DNA from: Streptococcus sp. 29896
GTDB lineage: Bacteria; Bacillota; Bacilli; Lactobacillales; Streptococcaceae
DNA: 64,000 bases
Reading direction: 5' to 3'
NCBI RefSeq assembly: GCF_032594915.1
Contig: NZ_CP118733.1
Span: 992,001 to 1,056,000 of the forward strand
Positions 1-7,784 of the stretch are shown here, in pieces. Position 1 is the first letter of the stretch. Each line of letters opens with the position of its first letter. The position numbers and the translations under genes were made by a program. Under the pieces are notes generated by a model. The model had not been told where the DNA came from. It worked only from the letters and a program-made list of their open reading frames with translations, and ran no database searches.

Positions 1-218
1 GTTTTAGCCGCTAAATCAAATACTATTTTATAAGTAATCTGTCGCCAAACGGAATAATCTTGAAAATCTTCAGGACATACAGTCTGAGGTAATTGATGTT
101 GTAAGAAATCACCTAGTAACTTGGGATCATATAGATACGAGTTTTCTATTCGTTTGTGTAATATATTTGCTAAAGTAGTCTTGCCGACACCGAATGGGCC
201 GTTTAACCAAATAATCAT
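1..218 (-). CDS. P-loop NTPase/kinase-like protein, N-terminal part only
   Basis: Reading the minus strand from the ATG at 216-218 gives an open frame that runs off the window edge (72 codons). It begins MIIWLNGPFGVGKTT, a clear Walker A/P-loop (GPFGVGKTT) at residues 7-15 after a short beta strand. This layout is typical of small nucleotide- or antibiotic-kinase-like proteins, including the TmrB family. An AGGAAT ribosome site lies just upstream. Nothing after the first helix pairs is visible, so substrate and exact family cannot be assigned. Confidence 0.7.
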   Translation of the reverse strand, partial: MIIWLNGPFGVGKTTLANILHKRIENSYLYDPKLLGDFLQHQLPQTVCPEDFQDYSVWRQITYKIVFDLAAK

Positions 219-247
219 ACAGTATTCCTTTCTATTTTTACAAAAAA

Positions 248-275
248 AGTTTACACAAAATAAATTATGTAAACT
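248..275. terminator. Bidirectional terminator downstream of satE and the P-loop gene region
   Basis: Eight-base arms AGTTTACA (248-255) and TGTAAACT (268-275) are perfect complements. The hairpin is flanked by an A-run on the left and a T-run on the right, so it can end transcripts from either strand. It closes the satD-satE transcript. Confidence 0.75.
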
Positions 276-283
276 TTTTTCTT

Positions 284-1024
284 CTATAAAATCAATAAAA
301 CGTACAATACTAGGACACTAATGATACTAAATAGCGAACCAATTAAATAGTATTCAGCAAAGGCTTGGCTTTTGGATATTTTATCATAGCGTGCGATGGA
401 CTTTGCTGTAAATACCAGTCCGATAGCTGTGTATTGTCCTAGAAGCAGAAAAATTCCCATTATGAGGCGCTCCAACTGACCAATCAAGGCTCCTGCACCT
501 GTCACAGTCTGCTCTTCTTCTCCTTCCACTACCTGATATTTGCTAAAGTAGAGTTTGAAAAGAATATTGACGGGCTTACTGATTAGAAGGATAAAAAGGA
601 TTTGCAGGAGGATATAATTTGGTTCAATCCAGAGTGAGTGTGAAGCGACATTGACACCGATAGTGTGATAAAGAATGATGACAGAGATGATATGTAGCAA
701 TTGATCCGCTAGGAATGCTCCAGCTTCCCAGGAGTCCTTTATCCAATGGTGTTTGTTGAGAAAATATTTGACATAGTCAATCGCAAGATGGCTCAGCCAA
801 ACTTGAAAAAATAAATCTCCGTTTTGAACGGGGGGCAGTAAGGCTAGAATAAGAAGAGGGATAGCAACAATGAAAAGGTGCATGAAAAGAGCTTTTAAAT
901 GAAGCTTTTTATCATCTGCCAGTGCTTGACTTTGGAAGGTGAAATCACTTAAAAAGTGAGCAATAAGCAAGGCGGTTAAAACTGGATGTTGAATAAGATA
1001 GCTAGAAATAACTGAAAATGACAT
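284..1024 (-). CDS. satE: DUF3307 multi-pass membrane protein, SatE-like
   Basis: This 246-residue protein is almost entirely hydrophobic with about six membrane segments. Polar residues sit inside or beside the helices in a patterned way: AHFLSDFTFQ near residues 22-31, MHLF near 48, SHLAIDYVKY near 80 and DQLLHI near 107. Repeated His/Asp in membrane segments suggests a buried metal or ion site, but that is inference. The gene starts three bases after satD ends, with a GAAGGAT ribosome site, so the two are co-transcribed. In the S. mutans sat (secretion and acid tolerance) locus, satD and satE follow ffh; the match here is by family and order. The biochemical role is unknown. Confidence 0.75.
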   Translation of the reverse strand: MSFSVISSYLIQHPVLTALLIAHFLSDFTFQSQALADDKKLHLKALFMHLFIVAIPLLILALLPPVQNGDLFFQVWLSHLAIDYVKYFLNKHHWIKDSWEAGAFLADQLLHIISVIILYHTIGVNVASHSLWIEPNYILLQILFILLISKPVNILFKLYFSKYQVVEGEEEQTVTGAGALIGQLERLIMGIFLLLGQYTAIGLVFTAKSIARYDKISKSQAFAEYYLIGSLFSIISVLVLYVLLIL

Positions 1025-1027
1025 GCT

Positions 1028-1696
1028 TTATCCTTCTTTCTGACTGAGCTGGAGAATCAAATTCATGGCAGTTTGACGATTACGCAGGTAGAGTTTGATT
1101 CCACTGGATTTCAAACGTTTGGTAAAGGCGCTTTGACTGAGTTTCATTTTCTCAGCAATTGGCTTTTGTGTGAAATCTTCTTGATAGATTTTTTGGGAGA
1201 TTAAGGTTTCAAACAGATCCGTTTGTGAACGATTCCAGGCAGCTTTGATGAAATCGCTAGAAGTTAGCAAGGGGTTGATCACACGATCGATTTGCTTGTA
1301 TTCAGATGAAAATGCAATTTTGCTGGTGCCGTAGTCATGGTTGTCATGAATGAAGTCAATAGCCTTGCGTGCTTCCCAATAAGCTGGACCATCTGCTCCA
1401 ATACTTAGCTTGGGATCGATAGCTGTTAGAATCTCACCCAAACCAATTCCAAATCGAATCTCCACCTCATCACGAAAGGCTAATTGGATTTGGTCAATCA
1501 TCAAAAAGATATAAGAGTTAGGCTTGCATAAAGCTTGAAATTCATCTCCCTTTGTAATGGTAAAAGGTGATGCGAAGTCCGGAGCGAAGGAATGATTGAT
1601 TCTATTCAGCTGTTGTTTTAGCCGCTCTTGAATACTAGAGCGGTTGGAAGTCTGTTTTGAATTGACAATATCTCCTATTATTGCGATATAATTCAT
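1028..1696 (-). CDS. satD: SatD family protein: cyclase-like domain plus C-terminal helix-turn-helix
   Basis: I chose the ATG at 1694-1696 (222 residues) because an AGAGGA ribosome site precedes it; the longer frame to 1768 would run through its own promoter. The N-terminal ~115 residues show the order of a class III nucleotidyl cyclase: Asp9 in IIGDIV, Lys49-Gly-Asp51-x-Phe (KGDEFQAL), RFGIGLGEI at 81-89, then YWEAR ending in Arg110. The two Asp match the metal ligands of that fold; the usual Asn four residues before the Arg is Tyr. Residues about 176-200 look like a helix-turn-helix. It heads a two-gene unit with satE, behind a strongly palindromic promoter. Family name is established; the cyclase reading is inference. 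Confidence 0.8.
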   Translation of the reverse strand: MNYIAIIGDIVNSKQTSNRSSIQERLKQQLNRINHSFAPDFASPFTITKGDEFQALCKPNSYIFLMIDQIQLAFRDEVEIRFGIGLGEILTAIDPKLSIGADGPAYWEARKAIDFIHDNHDYGTSKIAFSSEYKQIDRVINPLLTSSDFIKAAWNRSQTDLFETLISQKIYQEDFTQKPIAEKMKLSQSAFTKRLKSSGIKLYLRNRQTAMNLILQLSQKEG

Positions 1697-1721
1697 AACT
1701 TGTCCTCTGTTTTCTATTATA

Positions 1722-1795
1722 TTTCCATTATAACGGACAATGTAAATATTGTCCACCAAAAGGGACAATTTAAATTATTTCCGTTATAATGGAAA
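1722..1795. promoter_or_regulatory. Symmetric divergent promoter/operator upstream of satD
   Basis: Perfect 16-base inverted repeats lie at 1722-1737 and 1780-1795. Between and overlapping them are three GGACAAT heptamers in alternating orientation (1735-1741, 1748-1754 reversed, 1763-1769). Minus strand: TGGACA (1750-1755), 17-base spacer, TATAAT (1727-1732), serving satD. Plus strand: GGGACA (1762-1767), 17-base spacer, TATAAT (1785-1790), firing toward the ffh end. Both -35 boxes lie inside GGACAAT copies, as expected for an autoregulated operator. The likely ligand is SatD itself through its helix-turn-helix (inference). Confidence 0.7.
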
Positions 1796-1811
1796 GTAAT
1801 TGGGCTCGAAA

Positions 1812-1871
1812 ATGATTTTTTCTGCTTTGCTACTTCTATTTTATATTGCTGTATCTTACTTCTTCGAATAA
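1812..1871 (+). CDS. Candidate 19-residue hydrophobic peptide
   Basis: A short open frame beginning MIFSALLLLFYIAV encodes 19 residues, nearly all hydrophobic and ending in Glu, like a single membrane helix. It lies 22 bases after the plus-strand TATAAT of the divergent satD promoter and just before a hairpin terminator, so it fills a transcript of roughly 110 bases. The ribosome site is weak (a TGGG about ten bases upstream). It could be a type I toxin-like peptide, a leader peptide or a chance frame. Promoter and terminator support transcription better than translation. Confidence 0.3.
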   Translation: MIFSALLLLFYIAVSYFFE

Positions 1872-1877
1872 AAAGTA

Positions 1878-1907
1878 AAAAAGAAGAGATTATTTTCTCT
1901 TCTTTTT
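1878..1907. terminator. Terminator overlapping the ffh stop codon
   Basis: Arms AAAAAGAAGAGA (1878-1889) and TCTCTTCTTTTT (1896-1907) form a 12-base-pair stem with A/T runs on both sides. It covers the last lysine/arginine codons and the stop of ffh, and it can also end the short plus-strand transcript. It separates ylxM-ffh from satD-satE. Confidence 0.75.
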
Positions 1908-3464
1908 GGCTTTCTTGATTTTATTGGCTTGGCGTTTCATGGCTTGTTTCATAGCAAACTCGCCGATTCTACCTTTCAAGCCGCCTCCAAACATTTGGGA
2001 CATGTCAGGCATACCAGCCCCTCCCATCAGTTGGCTCATATCCGGCATGCCTGCACCGCCCATCATATCTTCAAGAGCAGACATATCCATACCGTTCATG
2101 TTTGGCATGTTTTTAGGGAGATTATTTGGGTTAATTCCCATTTGTTTCATCATTTTGTTCATGTCGCCTGACATGACACCCTGCATCATGGTTTTCGCTT
2201 GGTTGAAATCCTTGATAAATTTATTGACTTCGACAAAGCTATTTCCAGAACCGTTAGCAATACGACGACGACGGCTAGGTGTTAACAATTCAGGATTTTC
2301 ACGTTCGGCTGGTGTCATAGAAGATACGATAGCTCGTTTTCGTGCAATTTCACACTCGTCAACTTTCAAGTTGGCAAGGGCTGGGTTACCAGCCATACCT
2401 GGAATCATCTTCAGCAGGTCTTCCATTGGTCCCATATTCTGAACTTGGTCCAATTGATCGATGAAATCGTTGAAATCAAAGGTATTTTCACGCATTTTTT
2501 CAGCGAGTTCCAATGATTTTTTCTCATCATATTCTTTGCTGGCTTTTTCAATCAAGGTCAGCATGTCACCCATGCCCAGAATACGTGAGGACATACGGTC
2601 TGGGTGGAAAGTTTCGATGTCGGTGATTTTTTCACCAGTACCGGTGAATTTGATTGGCTGACCAGTAATGTGACGGACAGACAAGGCTGCACCACCACGT
2701 GTATCGCCGTCAATCTTGGTCAAAATCACACCAGTAATAGCCAGTTGATCATTAAACTCACGCGCAACGTTGGCAGCTTCCTGACCAATCATGGCATCGA
2801 CGACCAGGAGGATTTCGTTTGGCTGAGCAAACTCTTTGATTTCTCTCAATTCGGCCATAAGGGCTTGGTCAATCTGCAAACGACCGGCCGTATCAATCAA
2901 GACATAGTCATTGTGATTGGCTTTAGCTTGCTCCAAACCTTGACGAACGATTTCAAGTGCTGGAACCTGGTTTCCCAATTCAAAAACAGGTACATCAATT
3001 TGTTGACCAAGGGTCTTTAACTGGTCAATGGCAGCTGGACGATAAATATCGGCAGCAATCAAGAGTGGACGGGCATTCTCTTCCTGCTTGAGTTTGTTAG
3101 CCAACTTACCTGTGAAGGTCGTTTTACCAGCACCCTGCAAACCAGCCATCATAATGATAGTTGGAATTTTGGGTGATTTGATAATTTCTGAAGTTTCAGA
3201 ACCCAATACTGCCGTCAATTCTTCATCAACGATTTTGATGATTTGTTGAGCAGGGTTCAGAGTGTCAATGACTTCATGACCGATAGCACGTTCACGTACC
3301 TTTTTGATGAAATCTTTGACAACTGGAAGGGCTACGTCGGCTTCTAGTAAGGCCAGACGGATTTCCTTGGTTGCTTCCTGAATATCACTCTCAGAAATTT
3401 TTCCCTTACGGCGAAGGTTTTTAAAGACGGATTGTAGACGCTCCGTTAAGCTTTCAAATGCCAT
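1890..3464 (-). CDS. ffh: Signal recognition particle protein Ffh
   Basis: Ffh is the GTPase of the signal recognition particle; with the 4.5S RNA it binds signal sequences of nascent membrane and secreted proteins and docks with FtsY. The 524-residue product has the N domain (residues 1-90), the G domain with GLQGAGKTT (P-loop, about 108-116), DTAGR (about 191) and TKIDGDTRGGAAL, and a methionine-rich M domain ending in MGG repeats and a lysine-rich tail. Length is normal for the family, though the M-domain tail with repeated AGMPDMSQ is rather long. It follows ylxM by 10 bases in one transcript. Confidence 0.98.
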   Translation of the reverse strand: MAFESLTERLQSVFKNLRRKGKISESDIQEATKEIRLALLEADVALPVVKDFIKKVRERAIGHEVIDTLNPAQQIIKIVDEELTAVLGSETSEIIKSPKIPTIIMMAGLQGAGKTTFTGKLANKLKQEENARPLLIAADIYRPAAIDQLKTLGQQIDVPVFELGNQVPALEIVRQGLEQAKANHNDYVLIDTAGRLQIDQALMAELREIKEFAQPNEILLVVDAMIGQEAANVAREFNDQLAITGVILTKIDGDTRGGAALSVRHITGQPIKFTGTGEKITDIETFHPDRMSSRILGMGDMLTLIEKASKEYDEKKSLELAEKMRENTFDFNDFIDQLDQVQNMGPMEDLLKMIPGMAGNPALANLKVDECEIARKRAIVSSMTPAERENPELLTPSRRRRIANGSGNSFVEVNKFIKDFNQAKTMMQGVMSGDMNKMMKQMGINPNNLPKNMPNMNGMDMSALEDMMGGAGMPDMSQLMGGAGMPDMSQMFGGGLKGRIGEFAMKQAMKRQANKIKKAKKKRK

Positions 3465-3474
3465 TTTCTTCTCC

Positions 3475-3807
3475 TTAATCGCGATTATCTATACTGGACA
3501 AAATCAATAATTTTTCTTTTAAAGCCTCATCATCTGAATAAGCTTCTAAAAGTTCATCCAAAATTTGACTCCGGACTACATAATCAGAGTACATGTGCAG
3601 TTTCATTTCATAATCCTCTAATAACTTTTCGGTCCGTTTGATATTGTCATAAACAGCTTGACGGCTTACTTGAAATTCTTCTGCGATCTCAGCTAAACTA
3701 TAATCATCCGCATAGTAGAGCTCGATGTAATTCATCTGCTTGTCTGTTAGTAAGGCAGCATAGAATTCAAATAAGGCGTTCATTCGGTTGGTTTTTTCAA
3801 TTTCCAT
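3475..3807 (-). CDS. ylxM: YlxM, SRP-associated helix-turn-helix protein
   Basis: This 110-residue protein has the YlxM/p13 signature: an N-terminal acidic stretch, then a sigma-70 region 4-like helix-turn-helix ([22 protein letters not shown], broken here as [11 protein letters not shown] and [10 protein letters not shown]) near residues 30-55. In streptococci YlxM interacts with the SRP and helps its assembly and acid tolerance. The first gene of the ylxM-ffh unit; the ATG at 3805-3807 lies only seven bases from the -10 box, so the mRNA may be leaderless. An internal Met at residue 9 is an alternative start but has no clear ribosome site. Confidence 0.92.
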   Translation of the reverse strand: MEIEKTNRMNALFEFYAALLTDKQMNYIELYYADDYSLAEIAEEFQVSRQAVYDNIKRTEKLLEDYEMKLHMYSDYVVRSQILDELLEAYSDDEALKEKLLILSSIDNRD

Positions 3808-3814
3808 AAGATTT

Positions 3815-3820
3815 ATTATA
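3815..3820 (-). promoter_or_regulatory. Extended -10 promoter of ylxM-ffh
   Basis: On the minus strand TGGTATAAT is followed after seven bases by the ylxM ATG. The TG extension explains the lack of a good -35. The implied start point falls at or next to the start codon. Confidence 0.6.
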
Positions 3821-3893
3821 CCAAAAATCTCTTCTCTTGATAACTTTTCAAATCAGTTTCTTATTTTGTTTACATAATTTTTGTTATGCAACA

Positions 3894-4592
3894 TCAATTG
3901 TTCTCTAGGTAGAACTCAAAACGTTCCCCGACATACTGACTATTGACAAATTCAAAAGCCTGACCATTTTCCAAATAGGAAACTTGGCGCAATGCTAGGA
4001 TAGGATGGTTTTTTGAAATGTGCAACAGCTTGGCAATTTTGTCATTTGCAAGGCGGGCATAAATGGTTTGCTGAGTTTTCCCAAGTTTAAATCCGTTTTT
4101 GGTTAGGGTTTTATAGAACTGATTGGTGACCTCTTCTTTTTTCATGTCTTGGATAAGCCGAGCGGGAATACTAGCTACTTCATAGACAACCGGAACCGCA
4201 TCCGCAAACCGCACGCGCTCCATTCGTATCACAAACTCTCCTTTTTCCAAGCCCAATAAGTCAATCTCTTTTTCATTCGGTTTTGTTTTAACGAAAGACA
4301 GGACACGACTTGAAGGTTCTTTTCCCTGAAGTTGGACAATTTCAGAAAAAGAGGTCGTTCCGCGCATCTTTTCTTGAACACGGGTATTGGCAACATAGGT
4401 TCCTGATCCAACTTTTCGTTGCAACACACCTTCTTCTACTAAGAGGGTAATTCCCTGGCGCAAGGTCATACGGGAAACACCAAATTCTTCTGCCAAATCT
4501 CGTTCACTCGGCAGTCTTTGGCCGATGGCCCAAATGCCCTGATCAATTTGTTCCTTAATTTTATCGTGAATCGTTATATAAGCTGCTTTCAT
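3894..4592 (-). CDS. GntR/HutC-family transcriptional regulator (UTRA domain)
   Basis: The 232-residue protein has an N-terminal winged helix of the GntR type (LPSERDLAEEFGVSRMTLRQ, residues about 27-46) and a C-terminal UTRA effector domain (PSSRVLSF, FVIRMERVRFADAVPV, RQVSYLENGQAFEFV). UTRA domains bind small metabolites, often sugar phosphates. It is divergent from guaA across a 256-base region, an arrangement I recall in other streptococci, but neither ligand nor target can be read from the sequence. An AGGAGCC ribosome site precedes the ATG. Confidence 0.88.
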   Translation of the reverse strand: MKAAYITIHDKIKEQIDQGIWAIGQRLPSERDLAEEFGVSRMTLRQGITLLVEEGVLQRKVGSGTYVANTRVQEKMRGTTSFSEIVQLQGKEPSSRVLSFVKTKPNEKEIDLLGLEKGEFVIRMERVRFADAVPVVYEVASIPARLIQDMKKEEVTNQFYKTLTKNGFKLGKTQQTIYARLANDKIAKLLHISKNHPILALRQVSYLENGQAFEFVNSQYVGERFEFYLENN

Positions 4593-4712
4593 CCTGGCTC
4601 CTTTATCCCTTCTATTTTATCAAAAAAAATACAATTTAACTAGAATTTCCCAAAATCATCCTCAAACAGAGTAGTCGAAAACTTTCTTAAAATATTTTGT
4701 GATACAACTGCA

Positions 4713-4725
4713 ATTTCCGAACAAA
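4713..4725 (+). promoter_or_regulatory. Candidate PurBox upstream of guaA
   Basis: ATTTCCGAACAAA matches the lactococcal/streptococcal PurR site AWWWCCGAACWWT except for the last base. It lies about 80 bases upstream of the guaA -10 box, near the usual distance. It suggests PurR control of guanine nucleotide synthesis. Confidence 0.5.
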
Positions 4726-4797
4726 TAAAAAACATATTTCTTACTTCGATAGGCTTTACATGTTTTATAGCTTCTTGTGGAAAATAGTCTGGATTTA

Positions 4798-4806
4798 TGT
4801 TAGAAT
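4798..4806 (+). promoter_or_regulatory. Extended -10 promoter of guaA
   Basis: TGTTAGAAT is a good extended -10. A weak TTGTGG lies about 20 bases upstream. The leader to the ATG is about 40 bases with no obvious riboswitch fold. Confidence 0.5.
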
Positions 4807-4848
4807 AAAAAACATACATTTAAAATTTTCAAAAGGAATGAGGACAGA

Positions 4849-6399
4849 ATGACTAAACAAGATGTTCAAAAGATTATTGTTCTGGATTACGGTAGCCAGT
4901 ACAATCAACTCATTTCACGTCGTATTCGTGAATTTGGGGTCTTTTCTGAATTAAAAAGCCACAAAATTACTGCAGCTGAAATCCGTGAGCTAGCTCCGAT
5001 TGGTATCGTACTTTCAGGTGGACCAAACTCCGTTTACGCTGAAAATGCCTTTGATATTGATCCAGAAATCTTTGAATTGGGTATTCCTATCTTAGGGATT
5101 TGCTATGGTATGCAGTTAATTACCCATAAATTGGGAGGTAAGGTTGTTCCTGCTGGTGAGGCTGGAAATCGTGAATATGGTCAATCAAAGCTTCAACTCA
5201 AGGCTGAATCAGCCCTATTTGCTGGAACGCCTGAAGAGCAATTGGTTCTCATGAGCCACGGTGATGCAGTAACTGAAATCCCTGCTGATTTCCACCTGGT
5301 TGGCCTATCTGCTGACTGCCCTTACGCTGCCATTGAAAACACGGAACGCCGTATCTACGGTATCCAGTTCCACCCAGAAGTTCGTCATTCTGTCTATGGA
5401 AATGATATCTTAAAAAACTTTGCTCTTTCTATCTGTGGAGCAAAGGGTGACTGGACAATGGAAAACTTTATCGATACAGAGATTGAAAAAATCCGCCAGA
5501 CTGTTGGGGACAAGAAAGTCTTGCTCGGTTTGTCAGGTGGTGTTGATTCTTCTGTTGTTGGGGTTCTTCTCCAACGCGCTATTGGTGACCAGTTGACCTG
5601 TATCTTTGTTGACCACGGTCTTCTTCGTAAGAATGAAGGTGATCAGGTTATGGAGATGTTGGGTGGCAAGTTTGGTCTCAATATTATTCGCGTTGATGCT
5701 GCTAAGCGTTTCTTGGATTTACTTGCTGGCGTATCTGACCCTGAGAAGAAACGTAAAATCATCGGTAATGAATTTGTTTACGTCTTCGACGATGAGGCGA
5801 GCAAGTTGACTGATGTTGAATTCCTAGCGCAAGGAACACTTTATACCGATATTATCGAGTCAGGAACGGATACTGCTGAGACAATCAAATCTCACCACAA
5901 CGTTGGTGGTCTGCCAGAAGATATGCAGTTCAAGTTAATAGAGCCACTCAATACTCTCTTTAAGGACGAAGTTCGCGCCCTTGGTACTGCTCTTGGTATG
6001 CCGGATGAAGTTGTATGGCGCCAACCATTCCCAGGACCAGGCCTTGCCATTCGTGTCATGGGTGAAATCACGGAGGAAAAACTTCAAACTGTTCGCGAAT
6101 CTGACGCTATCTTGCGTGAGGAAATTGCAAAAGCGGGTCTTGACCGCGATGTGTGGCAATATTTCACGGTTAATACTGGCGTTCGCTCCGTAGGTGTCAT
6201 GGGAGATGGTCGTACCTACGACTACACTATCGCTATCCGTGCTATCACTTCTGTCGATGGAATGACAGCTGACTTTGCCAAACTTCCATGGGAAGTCCTA
6301 CAGAAAATCTCTGTCCGTATCGTAAACGAAGTCGACCACGTCAACCGCATCGTCTATGATATCACAAGTAAACCACCAGCAACCGTTGAGTGGGAGTAA
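4849..6399 (+). CDS. guaA: GMP synthase (glutamine-hydrolysing)
   Basis: GuaA converts XMP to GMP using ATP and glutamine. The 516-residue protein has the class I glutamine amidotransferase domain with GICYGMQ (nucleophile Cys near residue 86) and FHPEV (catalytic His/Glu near 176), then the ATP-pyrophosphatase domain with [10 protein letters not shown] near 227, and the dimerization tail ending KPPATVEWE. Length and order are normal. An AATGAGG ribosome site is present. It stands alone, with a PurBox-like site upstream and a strong hairpin right at its stop. Together with guaC in this window it sets the balance of guanine and adenine nucleotides. Confidence 0.98.
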   Translation: MTKQDVQKIIVLDYGSQYNQLISRRIREFGVFSELKSHKITAAEIRELAPIGIVLSGGPNSVYAENAFDIDPEIFELGIPILGICYGMQLITHKLGGKVVPAGEAGNREYGQSKLQLKAESALFAGTPEEQLVLMSHGDAVTEIPADFHLVGLSADCPYAAIENTERRIYGIQFHPEVRHSVYGNDILKNFALSICGAKGDWTMENFIDTEIEKIRQTVGDKKVLLGLSGGVDSSVVGVLLQRAIGDQLTCIFVDHGLLRKNEGDQVMEMLGGKFGLNIIRVDAAKRFLDLLAGVSDPEKKRKIIGNEFVYVFDDEASKLTDVEFLAQGTLYTDIIESGTDTAETIKSHHNVGGLPEDMQFKLIEPLNTLFKDEVRALGTALGMPDEVVWRQPFPGPGLAIRVMGEITEEKLQTVRESDAILREEIAKAGLDRDVWQYFTVNTGVRSVGVMGDGRTYDYTIAIRAITSVDGMTADFAKLPWEVLQKISVRIVNEVDHVNRIVYDITSKPPATVEWE

Positions 6400-6424
6400 A
6401 ACAGTCTGGGGATAGACTGTTTTA
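6397..6424 (+). terminator. Hairpin at the guaA stop codon
   Basis: Eleven-base perfect arms TAAAACAGTCT (6397-6407) and AGACTGTTTTA (6414-6424) include the guaA stop. The T-run is part of the 3' arm. Smaller hairpins (for example CGACAC/GTGTCG near 6428-6454) follow. Confidence 0.55.
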
Positions 6425-6519
6425 CCCGACACCTGAAAACAAGAAAGTGTCGCAAGCCTGGGGAGAGGCTCTATCAGCCGGTCCATCAAGACTAATTTAC
6501 CCAATGCTTGAAAAGTTGT

Positions 6520-6558
6520 AAGCCCATAGAGAGTCAATTTTCTATGGGCTTATTTTTT
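6520..6558 (+). terminator. Rho-independent terminator after guaA
   Basis: AAGCCCATAGA (6520-6530) pairs with TCTATGGGCTT (6541-6551), followed by ATTTTTTAT. This is the most convincing end point of the guaA transcript. Confidence 0.8.
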
Positions 6559-6635
6559 ATAAAAACTGATTTATATCTACTTGTCTCCTTTATTTTCATA
6601 TGATAATATATAAGTGTAGAAAGGTAGGGGTTCTT

Positions 6636-7394
6636 ATGCAAAAAAATTGGAAAAGGCTTGCTTTGGGATTTTTTATCATTGGTTTAGCTGGTTTTGGTCT
6701 TCACTGGTTCGGCCAAGAACAAAATCGGTTACTAAATGAGCAGTTTGTTCCTTTGAATCTGCGGATTATTGATGACATGGGGACTAAGATTGATGCTATT
6801 GGTGGTCCACAAAATCCGAGAATTATTGAATTTCTACAGCGAGATAACCAGACTGCGATCAGCCAACGAATCAGTGCTGCTGCTGACGAAACACTGAAAA
6901 CGGCTAAAGCTGATAGTTTGACTCAGAAAGAATGGATTATTCTCTATCCGCAAACTCGTACTAGCCCTTTTGAAAATGCGACTTCTTATGCAGTTATGAA
7001 AACAAATATCAAGGCAGACGGTCTCCAAGTGACGACAAGCCAAGAGGAGGAATTGGAAATCTTTTATGAAAAGACTGATGAAAGCTTGCTGACCCTTGAG
7101 GATTTGATTGCAGACAAGGATATTTTTCGTGCTCAATTAGAGAAGGTTTTGGCATCATCTTCTACTGCAAGTGTTGCTGCTCAGAAAGTCAATGAGGAAC
7201 TCATCAAAACATTTGCAGCAGATGATTGGTCTGATATTTCCTTTCGCTATGAACAACAAAGCCTTGTGTTGCCAACTGCTATTATCTCTATGTCCGCTTT
7301 TGTAGAGAGTTTGAATGACACTTATTTTTCAGAGCAGACTTTGGCAGTATTTCGATCCCAAACTTCTTCTGAAACTATAATTGATTATCCATAA
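6636..7394 (+). CDS. Membrane-anchored hypothetical protein
   Basis: I start at the ATG at 6636, which has a strong AGGTAGGGG ribosome site; the frame upstream lacks one. The 252-residue product has a short basic start, one hydrophobic segment (residues about 8-22) and a long extracellular part, rich in Asp, Glu, Gln and Thr, with no Cys for lipidation. Repeated acidic/alpha-helical stretches (EEELEIFYEKTDESLL, VAAQKVNEELIKTF) suggest a folded outer domain. I do not recognise the family. It stands alone between guaA and a bidirectional terminator. A surface-exposed role is likely but unproven. Confidence 0.7.
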   Translation: MQKNWKRLALGFFIIGLAGFGLHWFGQEQNRLLNEQFVPLNLRIIDDMGTKIDAIGGPQNPRIIEFLQRDNQTAISQRISAAADETLKTAKADSLTQKEWIILYPQTRTSPFENATSYAVMKTNIKADGLQVTTSQEEELEIFYEKTDESLLTLEDLIADKDIFRAQLEKVLASSSTASVAAQKVNEELIKTFAADDWSDISFRYEQQSLVLPTAIISMSAFVESLNDTYFSEQTLAVFRSQTSSETIIDYP

Positions 7395-7710
7395 ACAGTC
7401 CGAGGATTCTTTTTCGGTAGGTCTTTCTTAATTGCCGTCTCGACTATTTCTGTGGACATTTATCTGGTAGTCTTGGAGCAGGACGAATATTTTGAAGGCA
7501 ATTGCTATCCAATATGCTGGCTCGTCTGAATTTTGTAGTCTACGACCATACCACAATCAAAGCAATTTCAGGTTTCAACTGATGCAGTCTGACTCTAGCA
7601 TTTTCTTGGTCTGCTACATAGTCAAAAGTCCTAAAAATAGGAACAGTACAATCTGCAATTGTTTGAGATACTTATATGTAAAATAGGACGATATTTACTT
7701 GAAAGAACTA
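7395..7710. other. Intergenic stretch without a recognisable gene
   Basis: About 315 bases lie between the anchored protein and a shared terminator. Short frames exist on both strands but none has a ribosome site, a family motif or a convincing length. A small CCTAAAAATAGG palindrome is present near 7632. It may be decayed coding sequence; nothing in it can be assigned. Confidence 0.4.
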
Positions 7711-7711
7711 A

Positions 7712-7750
7712 AAAAGACGATGCTCTCTGAATGTGAGAACATCGTCTTTT
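7712..7750. terminator. Bidirectional terminator
   Basis: AAAAGACGATG (7712-7722) pairs with CATCGTCTTTT (7740-7750). It serves the lipoprotein gene on the minus strand and any transcript arriving from the plus strand. Confidence 0.75.
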
Positions 7751-7784
7751 ATCTACACCAGTCTTTCGAGCAATATTAGAAAGC

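Noticed and set aside
7492-7686. A 64-residue plus-strand frame in the gap after the anchored protein
   Set aside because: Composition is random-looking, there is no ribosome site or homology, and it does not resemble the C-terminus of any recognisable gene.
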